From assembly GCF_001184025.1 (NCBI RefSeq), contig NZ_BBYG01000008.1:1-64000 (forward strand): 64,000 bases of DNA. Direction: 5' to 3'. The notes under the pieces are model-generated. The model worked only from the letters and a program-made list of their open reading frames with translations, was not told where the DNA came from and made no database searches. Position numbers and translations under genes: made by a program. Shown here piece by piece: positions 53,031 through 62,024 of this stretch (position 1 is the first letter of the stretch; every line of letters starts with the position of its first letter). This DNA comes from Streptomyces maremycinicus. Its GTDB lineage: Bacteria > Actinomycetota > Actinomycetes > Streptomycetales > Streptomycetaceae.

Positions 53031-53687
53031 GTGATCACGTCTGCCCTGAAGGTGCCTCAGACACCCCGAACCTCCCAGGCACCCCGAACGCCCCAGCCCT
53101 CCCACCCGACACAGAACGCACTCGACGAGTCCATCACCGCATGGGCGCTGGCCGCCCGGGCCGGTGACGCGGACGCGGTCGAGCGCTTCGTACGCGCCCT
53201 GCACCGGGACGTCCTGCGCTACGTCTCCCATCTGTGCGCCGACCCCCAGGCGGTCGACGACCTCGCCCAGGACACCTTCCTGCGCGCCCTCGGCAGCCTG
53301 CACCGGTTCGAGGGCCGCTCCTCGGCCCGTTCCTGGCTGCTGTCCATCGCCCGCCGTGCGGTGATCGACAGCTACCGCTGCGCCGCCACCCGGCCCCGGC
53401 TGTCCGACGTGCCGGACTGGCAGCGCGCCGCCGAGCGCTCCCAGCCGCGCGACCTGCCGGGCTTCGACGACGGCGTCGTCCTGCTGGATCTGCTGGCCGC
53501 GCTTCCGGCCGAGCGGCGGGAGGCGTTCGTCCTCACACAACTGGCCGGTCTGCCTTACGCGGAGGCGGCGGAAGCGAGCAACTGCCCTGTGGGCACCGTG
53601 CGTTCACGCGTGGCGCGGGCCCGGGCGACCTTGGTGGACCTGCTGGAGGAGAACCCGCCGCACACCCCCGCCCCTCTGGTGGCCTGA
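53031..53687 (+). CDS. ECF-type sigma factor
   Basis: 218 residues. A Pro/Thr/Gln-rich leader of ~40 residues, sigma region 2 (FVRALHRDVLRYVSHLCADP, DDLAQDTFLRALGSLHRFEG) and region 4 (LPAERREAFVLTQLAGLPYA, CPVGTVRSRVARARATLVDL). SigJ-independent short ECF type; no anti-sigma gene is adjacent unless the Met/His-rich membrane protein plays that part. GTG 53031 with AAGGA seven bases upstream is preferred over the ATG-less longer frame from 52980. Confidence 0.85.
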   Translation: MITSALKVPQTPRTSQAPRTPQPSHPTQNALDESITAWALAARAGDADAVERFVRALHRDVLRYVSHLCADPQAVDDLAQDTFLRALGSLHRFEGRSSARSWLLSIARRAVIDSYRCAATRPRLSDVPDWQRAAERSQPRDLPGFDDGVVLLDLLAALPAERREAFVLTQLAGLPYAEAAEASNCPVGTVRSRVARARATLVDLLEENPPHTPAPLVA

Positions 53688-53764
53688 CGCCCACAGCCTC
53701 CGCGCCCCGTACGACCCCTAAGACTCCTACAACCGCTATAGACCGTACGACCCGTAAGGCCAAG

Positions 53765-53809
53765 GCGCGGGCGGGTCACCGCGCTCCGCCGGGGGGCGGT
53801 GGCCCGCGC
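53765..53809. terminator. Hairpin after the sigma factor gene
   Basis: GCGCGGGC pairs with GCCCGCGC, with an inner stem CACCGC/GCGGTG. Confidence 0.7.
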
Positions 53810-53836
53810 CGCCATGAGCCAATGTTGTGCACTTTA

Positions 53837-53865
53837 TTGACGGCGGTTACTTGAGGGCCTAACTT
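53837..53865 (+). promoter_or_regulatory. HrdB-type promoter of the MHS transporter operon
   Basis: TTGACG (53837-53842) and TAACTT (53860-53865) separated by 17 bases, close to the vegetative consensus, 35 bases before the ATG. Confidence 0.65.
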
Positions 53866-53900
53866 CGCGGTGTCCTTCCCCCCGGTCAAGGGAGACCGCG

Positions 53901-55280
53901 ATGTCCCCGTCCCCCATCGCATCACCGTCACCGCCCCCGTCCCCCTCCGCGACCGCCGGACGCACCCGGCAGTTGCGTATGGTCGCCGCCTCCGGACTCC
54001 TCGGCACCGCCGTGGAGTTCTACGACTTCCTCGTCTACGGAACCGTCGCCGCCCTCGTCTTCGGCGAGCTGTTCTTCCCCGGTGCCGACCCCGCCGTCGG
54101 CACCATCGCCGCGTTCGGCACCTTCGCCGCCGGCTATGTGGCCCGTCCGCTCGGTGGCGTGCTCTTCGGGCACTTCGGCGACCGGCTCGGCCGCAAGTCG
54201 ATGCTGCTGGTCACCATGGGCCTGATGGGCGGCGCGAGTTTCCTCGTCGGACTGCTGCCCACGTACGACACGATCGGCGTGTGGGCGCCGGTGCTGCTGA
54301 TCACCCTGCGGGTCGTGCAGGGCCTCGCCATCGGCGGTGAGTGGGGCGGCGCCACGCTCATGGTCGTCGAGCACGCGGGCGAGCGGCGGCGCGGACTGTG
54401 GTCCAGCTTCACGCAGATGGGAGCCCCGCTCGGCTCCCTGCTCTCCACCGCCGTCGTCGCACTCGTCGTCACGCTCCCCAAGGACGAGTTCGCGGCCTGG
54501 GGCTGGCGGGTGCCGTTCCTGCTGAGCGTGGTGCTGCTCGGCGTCGGGCTCTTCGTCCGCCTCAAGGTCGTCGAGAGTCCGCTGTTCGCCGAGGTGAAGC
54601 AGGACCGCGCCGAGTCGCGGCTGCCCATCCTCGACGTGCTGCGGCGGCCACGCCCGGTCCTGCTGGCCTGCTGCGTCGGCATCGGAGCCTTCACCGCGCA
54701 GTCCCTGCTCACCAGCTATCTGATCGCGTACGCCACCGGCATCGGCTACGCCCGGCAGCAGGTGCTCACCGCGCTCACGGTGTCCGCCGCCGTCGCCCTC
54801 GTCGTGCTGCCCTGCGCCTCCGCGCTCTCCGACCGGGTCGGCCGCCGTCCTGTCGTCCTCGCCGGAGCGCTCGCCTCGGCGGCGCTGGCCTTTCCCGTGC
54901 TCGCGCTGGTCGACTCCGGGTCGCCCGGACTGCTGATCCTCGCCGTCGTCCTCGGCCACGGCATCGCCCAGTCCACGATGTACGGGCCGCTGGGCGCCCT
55001 GCTCACCGAGATGTTCGGCACCCGGGTCCGCTACACCGGCGCCTCCCTCGGCTACCAGGGCGCCACCCTCATCGGCGCCGGCTTCTCCCCGATGATCGCC
55101 GGCAGCCTGGTGGCGGGAAGCGGCGACAGCACACCGGTGTCCCTGCTGCTCTGCGGCGGCGCCGCCGTCACCGCCGTGACCGTCCTCCTCGTCCGCGAGA
55201 CCAGCCGGACCTCCCTCGCCGGCACCGCGGACCCCGCCGAAGGCTCCGACGCCCCCCACACGCAGGAGATCTCCGCATGA
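53901..55280 (+). CDS. MHS-family (metabolite:H+ symporter) MFS transporter
   Basis: 459 residues, twelve helices. A Ser/Pro-rich start, then GLLGTAVEFYDFLVYGTVAA and GHFGDRLGRKSMLLVTMGLM, the hallmarks of ShiA/ProP/citrate-type MHS carriers, with RVVQGLAIGGEWGGATLMVV. It imports a small organic acid or osmolyte. It overlaps the secreted hydrolase gene by four bases (ATGA). Confidence 0.88.
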   Translation: MSPSPIASPSPPPSPSATAGRTRQLRMVAASGLLGTAVEFYDFLVYGTVAALVFGELFFPGADPAVGTIAAFGTFAAGYVARPLGGVLFGHFGDRLGRKSMLLVTMGLMGGASFLVGLLPTYDTIGVWAPVLLITLRVVQGLAIGGEWGGATLMVVEHAGERRRGLWSSFTQMGAPLGSLLSTAVVALVVTLPKDEFAAWGWRVPFLLSVVLLGVGLFVRLKVVESPLFAEVKQDRAESRLPILDVLRRPRPVLLACCVGIGAFTAQSLLTSYLIAYATGIGYARQQVLTALTVSAAVALVVLPCASALSDRVGRRPVVLAGALASAALAFPVLALVDSGSPGLLILAVVLGHGIAQSTMYGPLGALLTEMFGTRVRYTGASLGYQGATLIGAGFSPMIAGSLVAGSGDSTPVSLLLCGGAAVTAVTVLLVRETSRTSLAGTADPAEGSDAPHTQEISA

Positions 55281-56704
55281 CGCCCGCCACCCTCACCCCC
55301 GCCTCCCCCCGCGCCCGTACCCGCTCCCGTACGTGTACGCGCACCGCGTGGGCGGCCGCCGTGCTGCTCGCCGGCACCGCGCTCCCGGCCTCGACGGCGG
55401 TGGCGGCGGCGGACCCTGGCCATGTCGAGGGCCAACTCCCCTCCGGCGCCACGTACATGATGGACATGCCCGCCGACTGGAACGGCACCGTCCTGCTGTT
55501 CAGCCACGGCTACACACCCGGCCCCGCCAATCCCGCGCAGGACGCCCCGGGCGCCGCCACGAAGACCCTCCTCCTCGCGCAGGGCTACGCGCTCGTCGGC
55601 TCCTCGTACGCCACGACCGGCTGGGCCGTGACGGACGCGGTCCCCGACCAGCTCGCCGCCCTCGCCGTGTTCACCGGCCGCTACGGCGCGGCCGGCCGGA
55701 CCATCGCCTGGGGACAGTCGTACGGCGGGCTCGTCACCACGGCCATCGCCGAACGCCACCCGGACCGCATCGACGGCTCCGTCGCCCTGTGCGGCCTGGT
55801 CCAGGGCGGTGTCGCCAACTGGAACAACACCCTCGATCCCGCCTTCGCCGTCAAGACCCTCCTCACGTCCGGCTCCGGCGTCCCGCTGGTGGGCTTCGCG
55901 GACCAGGCGGCCGCCACCGACGCGGCGAACACCCTGACGGCCGCGGTCGACTCGGCGCAGTCGACGGCGGCCGGCCGGGCCCGGATCGCACTGGCCGCCG
56001 CCCTGCACAACATCCCGGTCTGGAACCAGCCGACGCAGCCCCGGCCCGCCGCGACCGACTGGGACGCGCAGCAGGCCAACCAGTACGACGCCGTCAAGGG
56101 GCTGCTGAAGGTCGCCGCCTTCGACTGGCGGCAGGAGGCCGAGGTCCGGGCCGGCGGCAACATGTCCTGGAACACCGGCGTCGACTACGCGAAGCTGCTG
56201 GGCCGGTCCTCCGTCCGCAAGGAGGTCACCGAGCTGTACCGGAAGGCCGGACTGTCCCTGGCGGCGGACCTGGCCACCCTGAACCACGCCCCGCGCATCG
56301 CCGCCGACCCGGCCGCGGTGGCCTGGATGAGCGGCACCAGCTCCTTCACCGGTGAGCTCACCAAGCCGCAGCTCTCCGTCCACACCGTCGGTGACGCGCT
56401 CGTCCCGGTCCAGACCGAGAGTGCCCTGCGCCGGGCCGTGACCGCCGCCGGTTCCTCCGCCCTGCTGCGCCAGGCGTACGTCGACAACGCCGGCCACTGC
56501 ACCTTCAGCCCCGCCGAACAGCTCGCCGCCCTGCACGCCCTGGAGAACCGCCTCACCACCGGCCACTGGCGGGGCAGCGACCCCACGGCTCTCAACTTCC
56601 TTGCCACGGAAGCCGATCCGACGACACCGGCCCGCTACGTCTCGTACCGTCCCACCGCCTACCTGCGCCCCTACGACCTGGCCCACCCGGGCGACCGCCG
56701 ATAG
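55277..56704 (+). CDS. Secreted alpha/beta hydrolase
   Basis: 475 residues. Twin-Arg/basic start and signal helix (TAWAAAVLLAGTALPASTAV), then an alpha/beta-hydrolase fold: LLFSHGYTPGPANPAQ near the oxyanion region, nucleophile elbow WGQSYGGLVTT, acid in HTVGDALVPVQTE and catalytic His in DNAGHCTFSP. Outside the cell it may release a small acid from an ester, which the cotranscribed MHS carrier then imports (inference from coupling). Its exact family was not recognised. Confidence 0.8.
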   Translation: MTPATLTPASPRARTRSRTCTRTAWAAAVLLAGTALPASTAVAAADPGHVEGQLPSGATYMMDMPADWNGTVLLFSHGYTPGPANPAQDAPGAATKTLLLAQGYALVGSSYATTGWAVTDAVPDQLAALAVFTGRYGAAGRTIAWGQSYGGLVTTAIAERHPDRIDGSVALCGLVQGGVANWNNTLDPAFAVKTLLTSGSGVPLVGFADQAAATDAANTLTAAVDSAQSTAAGRARIALAAALHNIPVWNQPTQPRPAATDWDAQQANQYDAVKGLLKVAAFDWRQEAEVRAGGNMSWNTGVDYAKLLGRSSVRKEVTELYRKAGLSLAADLATLNHAPRIAADPAAVAWMSGTSSFTGELTKPQLSVHTVGDALVPVQTESALRRAVTAAGSSALLRQAYVDNAGHCTFSPAEQLAALHALENRLTTGHWRGSDPTALNFLATEADPTTPARYVSYRPTAYLRPYDLAHPGDRR

Positions 56705-56760
56705 ACAGCCCCCACGACCGCCCGCCGCACCCGTCGGCGGGCGGTCGTACCCTTTCCCCC

Positions 56761-57633
56761 GTGGAGGACGACGACATCCCGGACACCATGCGGCACGACG
56801 TGCCGGACCCCTCGGACGACGGTGCCCCTCAACTGCGCCCGCAGTCCCTCATGCTCGCCTTCTTCGGCAACCACGTCCTGGAGGAGGGCGACCTGTGCGT
56901 CTACTCGGGCAGCATCATCGACGTGCTCGGCCGGGTCGGCGTCGGTGAACAGGCCGTACGGTCCACGCTGACCCGCATGGTCAGCCGGGGCCTGCTGCGA
57001 CGCCAGCGGGAGGGCCGCAAGATGTATTTCGGCCTGACCGAGCAGGCCACGCGCGTCCTGCGGGACGGCCGCACCCGCATCTGGCGCGAGGGCGCGGTCA
57101 ACGACGAGTGGGACGGCGACTGGACGCTGCTCGCCTTCTCCCTGCCCGAGTCCCGCCAGCGTGAGCGCCACGACCTGCGCTCGCGGCTCGCCTGGTCCGG
57201 TTTCGGCGCGCTGTACAGCGGGCTGTGGATCGCGCCGGGCAGGGTCGACGTGGCCTCCGTCGTCGCCGAACTCGGTCTGACCGCCCACGTGAAGATCTTC
57301 CACGCCTCGGCCGACGAGGCCACCGACATCGGCCTCATGGTCCGCGACACCTGGGACCTGGAGAGCGTCGCCGCCCGCTATGTCTCCTTCGACAAGCGCT
57401 GGACCGCCCACCTGGACGCGGACGCGGGCGAGGACCCGATCGGCACCCGCCTGCGCCTCGTCAGCGAATGGCTCTGGACGATCCGCACGGATCCCCGGCT
57501 CCCGGCCCGCCACCTCCCCCCGGACTGGCCGGCCGGACCCGCCCAGGAGACCTTCCGCCGCGTGGCCGACCGGACCGAAGCCCCGGCCCACCACGCGGCC
57601 CACAGCCTCCTGGAGACAACTCCCCTACGCTGA
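56761..57633 (+). CDS. PaaX-family repressor
   Basis: 290 residues. N-terminal winged helix (LMLAFFGNHVLEEGDLCVYS; GVGEQAVRSTLTRMVSRGLL), the central PaaX domain (DGDWTLLAFSLPESRQRERH, LYSGLWIAPG) and the C-terminal helical part. PaaX proteins sense CoA thioesters such as phenylacetyl-CoA. GTG start, 56 bases after the secreted hydrolase gene, so it may control that operon. Confidence 0.87.
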   Translation: MEDDDIPDTMRHDVPDPSDDGAPQLRPQSLMLAFFGNHVLEEGDLCVYSGSIIDVLGRVGVGEQAVRSTLTRMVSRGLLRRQREGRKMYFGLTEQATRVLRDGRTRIWREGAVNDEWDGDWTLLAFSLPESRQRERHDLRSRLAWSGFGALYSGLWIAPGRVDVASVVAELGLTAHVKIFHASADEATDIGLMVRDTWDLESVAARYVSFDKRWTAHLDADAGEDPIGTRLRLVSEWLWTIRTDPRLPARHLPPDWPAGPAQETFRRVADRTEAPAHHAAHSLLETTPLR

Positions 57634-57650
57634 CCGGCCGGTCCCGTCGG

Positions 57651-58508
57651 TCAGCCGTTCTTGCGGGCTACTCCGCCGTAGATGCCGATCGGTGGGGCGT
57701 CTCGCTGCGAGGGCTCCTCCGGGCGCCAGTCCGGGACCGGCACCAGGCCCGGGTCGAGGAGGGCGAAGTCGCCGAAGAGGTCCAGGACGCGGGCGTGGGG
57801 GCGCAGGTTCAGCGAGGCGCTGGCCTTCTTGTAGACGGAGGCCGCGTCCTCGCGCCGGTCCTCGTGGACGTCGCCCGTGGCGTGCGACAGGACCAGGTAG
57901 GAACCGGTGGGCAGCGCGTCCCGGAGTGTCGCGACGACCGCGTCCGGGTCGTCCGCGTCGGCGAGGAAGTGCACGACGGCCACCAGCAGCAGCGCCACGG
58001 GCTCGTCGAAGTCGATGATCTTGCGGACGTCGGGGTGGTCGAGGACGGCGCGGGGGTCCCGCAGGTCGGCCAGGACGACCGAGGTGTGCGCTTCGGTGCC
58101 CGGGTCGGCGTCGGCCATCAGGGCCATCGAGTGGGTGCTGACGATCGGGTCGTTGTCGACGTACGCGACCCGGGTCTCCGGGGCTATGGAGTGCGCGATC
58201 TGGTGCACGTTGGGCTCGGTGGGCAGGCCCGTACCGATGTCGAGGATCTGCCGGACACCGCCCTCCGCGACGACGTGCCGGACGGCGCGGTGCATGAAGT
58301 GCCGGTTGGCGCGGACCCCCTCCCGCACCTCGGGCGCCACCTTGATGAACTGCTCGGCGGCATCCCGGTCGACCTCGTAGTTGTCCTTCCCGCCGAGGAA
58401 GTAGTCGTACATCCGGGCGGGGTGCGGCTTGCTGGTGTCGATCTTCAAGAAGGGGCTGCCGGTGCCGCCGCTACCGGCGTCGCCGCTGCCGCTGAGGGGA
58501 GAGGTCAT
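57651..58508 (-). CDS. DUF574/SAV2177-type SAM-dependent methyltransferase
   Basis: 285 residues. Family landmarks are PHPARMYDYFLGGKDNYEVD, ANRHFMHRAVRHVVAEGGVR, the SAM loop LDIGTGLPTEPNVHQ and VAYVDNDPIVSTHSMALM. These are abundant in Streptomyces; substrates are unknown. ATG 58508 gives the usual MTSP start; the frame runs 41 codons further up without similarity. Convergent with PaaX, 17 bases apart. Confidence 0.87.
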   Translation of the reverse strand: MTSPLSGSGDAGSGGTGSPFLKIDTSKPHPARMYDYFLGGKDNYEVDRDAAEQFIKVAPEVREGVRANRHFMHRAVRHVVAEGGVRQILDIGTGLPTEPNVHQIAHSIAPETRVAYVDNDPIVSTHSMALMADADPGTEAHTSVVLADLRDPRAVLDHPDVRKIIDFDEPVALLLVAVVHFLADADDPDAVVATLRDALPTGSYLVLSHATGDVHEDRREDAASVYKKASASLNLRPHARVLDLFGDFALLDPGLVPVPDWRPEEPSQRDAPPIGIYGGVARKNG

Positions 58509-58984
58509 GCTGCCTGGCTCCGTCCTGGACTCGCGTCCACCACCGGATGGACCGCCGTGAGTGACTGTCGGATCATCATTCACCATGCGGGGTCGCTCGA
58601 TGACCAGCCCCGTCCTCGTGGCGGTCGACACGCTCCGAGAACCTGAACGACCGGACCCGCAACGGGAGTTCCCGCCGATCCGACCACGCCGGAAAGGATG
58701 CGGTGAAGGGAAGCCGGGAAGCGAAAAGGGCGAGGTCCGAAGACCCCGCCCGCTGTCACCGAAACCTCAGCTCACGGCCACACCAGGCAGTACGGCTGAT
58801 GCCCGGCCTCGTGCAGCCGGTGTGAGAAGTCCTGCCACTCGTGCAGCGATTGGCGGAAGCGGGGCGCTGACCTGGGGAATATCTGCGAAGAACGAGCTGA
58901 CCTGCGGAACCATGTCTCCGTAGTTCTCACCGGTCAACGCTGATTTCCAGGCTCATGTGCCCTGGATGTGCCCTCGCGCTGTCG
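58509..58984. other. 476-base interval without an intact gene
   Basis: Between the methyltransferase start and pncA. It contains the probable methyltransferase promoter (58509-58640), nothing recognisable around 58640-58770, and the gene remnant described separately. Base composition is slightly less biased than in the flanking genes. Confidence 0.6.
58772..58937 (-). pseudogene. Frameshifted remnant of a small gene
   Basis: The minus strand reads LTGENYGDMVPQVSSFFADI-PQVSA in one frame and FRQSLHEWQDFSHRLHEAGH-QPYCLVWP-stop in the next, both looking like protein. Removing one base from the GGGG run at 58861-58864 joins them into a single peptide ending in CLVWP. No start with a ribosome site is visible upstream. 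Identity unknown. Confidence 0.4.
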
Positions 58985-59581
58985 CTAAGCCTCTGCGACC
59001 ACCGGCGTGCCGGTCAGTTCGACCCCCGCTCGCCGGAGGTCGTCGCGGGCCTGCTCGATCGTGTCGTGGTTCACGCCGGCGGTCAGGTCCAGCAGGACTC
59101 GGGTGGTGAATCCCGCTGCGGTGGCGTCCAGGGCGGTGGCTTTCACGCAGTGGTCGGTGGCGATTCCGACGACGTCCACGGCGGTGACGCCCTGCTCCCG
59201 CAGCCACGCGGTCATCCCCGTCCCGTCTTCGGCGGCGCCTTCGAAACCGCTGTAGGCGGCCTCGTAGGCGCCCTTGTAGAAGACGGCATCGACGGCATCG
59301 GCATGTACGGCGGGGAGGAAGTCCGGGTGGAAGTCCGAGCCTTGGGTGCCGGCCACGCAGTGCACGGGCCAGGAGGTCTTGAAGTCGGGGGTGTCGGAGA
59401 AATGGTCCCCGGGGTCGATGTGGTGGTCGCGGGTTGCCACGACGTGCTGGTACCCGGCCTCCGCTGCGCGCTCGACCAGGTCACGCACCTTCACGGCGAT
59501 CTCGGCGCCACCTGCCACGGCGACACTGCCGCCCTCGCAGAAGTCGTTCTGCACGTCCACCACGATCAGTGCTCGTCCCAT
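58985..59581 (-). CDS. pncA: Nicotinamidase (isochorismatase-like)
   Basis: 198 residues. The cysteine-hydrolase triad is D9 (IVVDVQNDF), K103 (VFYKGAYEAAY) and C145 (GIATDHCVKATALDA); metal ligands are likely D52 and H54 in TRDHH. It converts nicotinamide to nicotinate plus ammonia in the NAD salvage path. ATG 59581 with AAGGACAGGA upstream. It follows ureD after 40 bases on the same strand, so it may be the last gene of the urease transcript. Confidence 0.92.
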   Translation of the reverse strand: MGRALIVVDVQNDFCEGGSVAVAGGAEIAVKVRDLVERAAEAGYQHVVATRDHHIDPGDHFSDTPDFKTSWPVHCVAGTQGSDFHPDFLPAVHADAVDAVFYKGAYEAAYSGFEGAAEDGTGMTAWLREQGVTAVDVVGIATDHCVKATALDATAAGFTTRVLLDLTAGVNHDTIEQARDDLRRAGVELTGTPVVAEA

Positions 59582-59621
59582 GTTCCTGTCCTTCGGTTCG
59601 GCGTTCACGTCGTTCACGGAT

Positions 59622-60530
59622 CTACTGCTCGCCTTCGGCTTCCGGCCGCGGTGTCTCGTAGACGTAGGCGAGGGCGGTGTCCAGGAGGTGGCGCAGCTGG
59701 GCCGGTGTGGGGGCGACGGCGGTGGCGATGAGGGCCTGGGGGTCGGCGAGAGGGGTCAGTACGGCGTGTCCCTCTGCCGGGTCGTCGCCGATGACGTGCG
59801 GTTCCTGGGGCGTGTCCAGCGTCGGGTCGATCAGGAGGAGTTGCCCGGTCGCCCGGTGGGGTCCGAGGACGGCGGGGCCGTCCCACGCCGGTGCCGGGTA
59901 GCCGTAGGCGGTGTGCTGGTCGAGGAGCGGTCGTCCGCCGCGGCGTACGGTCAGGCGGGTGGTGAGGTGGCCCGGCGCCTCGCCCGAGCGGCCCAGGAGC
60001 TGTTCCTCCCGCAGGAGCAGGCGGGAGGTGGGGGCGAGGTCGACGGCGAACGTCTGGTGCAGGGTGCTGCCCCGGGTACTGATCAGGGGCTCGGGCAGCC
60101 AGTGCAGGGACGCGTCGTCGTCCACCCTGATCCGTACGTCGTACGTCGCCGGTGCGGTGGTGGGGCCGCGCAGGGCGATGGTGGCGGCTGCGCCGGTCAC
60201 CTCCAGCCGGGCGCGTGTCTCGGCGGTGATGTCGAGGGCGAGCCGGTCTCCGCCGAGCGGCGCGCTCATCGCGCCGAGTACGCAGACACGCGCCTGCTCT
60301 TCGCGGGCCCGGAGCCGGCGCAGGTGGAAGGGACCGTCGCTGTGGAGGAGGGGGACCGTCGTGGCGCGGCCGTTGTGGGCGGCCCGGATGCGGGCGGTGG
60401 CGGTGACTCCGGACGGGTGTGCAGGGGAGGGTTCGGCGGAGCGCCGGCCGTGCGCTCCGCCGTCGGCGCGGAGGGGTGCGCCGGCCGGCGAACCGATCAC
60501 GGTCGGCGTCTGCACGGTGGTGATGTTCAC
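59622..60530 (-). CDS. ureD: Urease accessory protein UreD
   Basis: 302 residues. A Pro/Ala/Gly-rich ~40-residue leader, then the UreD beta-helix-like fold with [36 protein letters not shown] and [20 protein letters not shown]. UreD (UreH) with UreF and UreG forms the complex that loads nickel into apo-urease. ATG overlaps the ureG stop (ATGA). Confidence 0.9.
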   Translation of the reverse strand: MNITTVQTPTVIGSPAGAPLRADGGAHGRRSAEPSPAHPSGVTATARIRAAHNGRATTVPLLHSDGPFHLRRLRAREEQARVCVLGAMSAPLGGDRLALDITAETRARLEVTGAAATIALRGPTTAPATYDVRIRVDDDASLHWLPEPLISTRGSTLHQTFAVDLAPTSRLLLREEQLLGRSGEAPGHLTTRLTVRRGGRPLLDQHTAYGYPAPAWDGPAVLGPHRATGQLLLIDPTLDTPQEPHVIGDDPAEGHAVLTPLADPQALIATAVAPTPAQLRHLLDTALAYVYETPRPEAEGEQ

Positions 60531-61225
60531 CGGGTGGATCCGTCGGCGTGCCAGGCGGCGAGGCAGCCGGTGACCCAGTCGGCGACCGGCTGGACGCCGT
60601 CGGTGCTGGTGAGGCTGGTGAAGGCGTACGGCAGGTCCTTACGCTGCCTGCGGGTGTCTGCCCTCATGGTGTCCAGGTCGACGCCGACGTAGGGGGCCAG
60701 GTCGGTCTTGTTGACCACGAGGAGGTCGGCGGTGGTGATGCCGGGGCCGCCCTTACGGGGGATGTCGTCGCCGCTGGCCACGTCGATGACGAAGACCTGG
60801 GTGTCGACGAGTCCCCGGGAGAAGGTCGCGGTGAGGTTGTCTCCGCCGGACTCGATGAGGATCAGGTCGAGCGGGTGCAGGGTCTGCTCGAGTTCTTCGA
60901 CGGCTTCGAGGTTGGCGGAGATGTCGTCGCGGATGGCGGTGTGCGGGCAGGCTCCGGTCTCCACTGCGGTGATCCGCTCGGGCGGCAGGACGGCCTCGCG
61001 GCGCAGGAAGGCGGCGTCCTCCTGGGTGTAGATGTCGTTGGTGACCACGGCGATGGACAGCCGGTCGCGCAGGGTGCGGCACAGTGCGGCCACGGTCGCG
61101 GTCTTGCCCGAGCCGACGGGTCCGCCGAAGCCGATGCGCAGGGCGCGGCGGCTGCCGTCGGCGCGCAGTGGTTCGGCGCTGTGGGTGTGGCGGTGCGGCA
61201 TGGTCACGGGGTGGTCGAGATGCAC
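60527..61225 (-). CDS. ureG: Urease accessory GTPase UreG
   Basis: 232 residues. SIMIBI GTPase with P-loop GGPVGSGKT at 34-42, the Mg/switch segment [15 protein letters not shown] and guanine motif NKTD. The start is His-rich ([15 protein letters not shown]), suited to nickel binding. It supplies energy for nickel insertion into UreC. GTG 61225 with TGGAG seven bases upstream; 28 bases after ureF. Confidence 0.95.
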   Translation of the reverse strand: MHLDHPVTMPHRHTHSAEPLRADGSRRALRIGFGGPVGSGKTATVAALCRTLRDRLSIAVVTNDIYTQEDAAFLRREAVLPPERITAVETGACPHTAIRDDISANLEAVEELEQTLHPLDLILIESGGDNLTATFSRGLVDTQVFVIDVASGDDIPRKGGPGITTADLLVVNKTDLAPYVGVDLDTMRADTRRQRKDLPYAFTSLTSTDGVQPVADWVTGCLAAWHADGSTR

Positions 61226-61253
61226 GGGATGCTCCAGGCAACGGTCGGTCTGG

Positions 61254-61928
61254 TCAGGAGGCGAAGAGCCGGACGGTCCAGGCGGCGTGCTGCTCACTGG
61301 TGATGTCCAGCAGGGGAGCGGAGGCGGCGGGAAGGGCGGTGAGCCCCTCGGTCATCGCCCGCCCCGCCGCGTCGGTCGCGGTGTCGGCGACGGTGTCGAG
61401 TTCGTCGGCGAGTCGCGCCAGTACGCCGGTGGCGTCGAAGGGGTCAAGGCTCAGCAGGCGTACCGCGGCGGTCGCCGGACCGCCCACGCTCTCGTAGGCG
61501 GCGGCCTGTGCGGCGTCGAGTGGAGTGAGTCCGGCGGCGCGTGCGGTGACGCCGAGCACGACCGGCTGGTGGGCGCCCTGGGGTCGGTGGCGGGCGAGGT
61601 GGTCGAGGTCGGTGCTGGGCCAGGTGGCCCGGGCCGCGCGCATCAGTTGCCGGCCCAGGCGGCGTGAGATGTGGCGCAGTGCCGGTACGGGGGTGCGGGT
61701 GTCGGCGGCCTCGTCCAGAGCGAGGGCGTCGTAGCCGTCGGCGGTGGCTGCGGCGAGGCCGGCCGCGACCAGTCCTGCGGTGTGCAGCCGCCCCCGGCAG
61801 AACGCCTCCAGGCTCGCGGTGTCATGGACCCGGCCGGAGGCGACGGCGGCCTCCATCCCGCCGGAGTGGGCGTGCCCGCCGGCGGGGAAGCGGCCGTCGG
61901 CCAGGAAGAGCAGGGCAGTGCGGCTCAT
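61254..61928 (-). CDS. ureF: Urease accessory protein UreF
   Basis: 224 residues, all-helical. Landmarks: [20 protein letters not shown] at the start, [20 protein letters not shown], and [20 protein letters not shown]. It bridges UreD and UreG in the activation complex and gates GTP hydrolysis. 96 bases downstream of ureC. Confidence 0.92.
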   Translation of the reverse strand: MSRTALLFLADGRFPAGGHAHSGGMEAAVASGRVHDTASLEAFCRGRLHTAGLVAAGLAAATADGYDALALDEAADTRTPVPALRHISRRLGRQLMRAARATWPSTDLDHLARHRPQGAHQPVVLGVTARAAGLTPLDAAQAAAYESVGGPATAAVRLLSLDPFDATGVLARLADELDTVADTATDAAGRAMTEGLTALPAASAPLLDITSEQHAAWTVRLFAS

Positions 61929-62024
61929 GGGGCGGCGGGACCGCCTTTCGCGAGGAGGTGCCGGAGTCGGTCGGGGGGCGTGACCGGCCCCGGCCGTGGT
62001 GGTCAGAATCAGAAGCTGGGGTGG

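Noticed and set aside
51969-53540. Long minus-strand open frame through the heptad array with repeated RRQASGVRR-type residues
   Set aside because: It spans two genes on the other strand, has no ribosome site, and its repeats are the translation of the seven-base array; it is a G+C-driven shadow.
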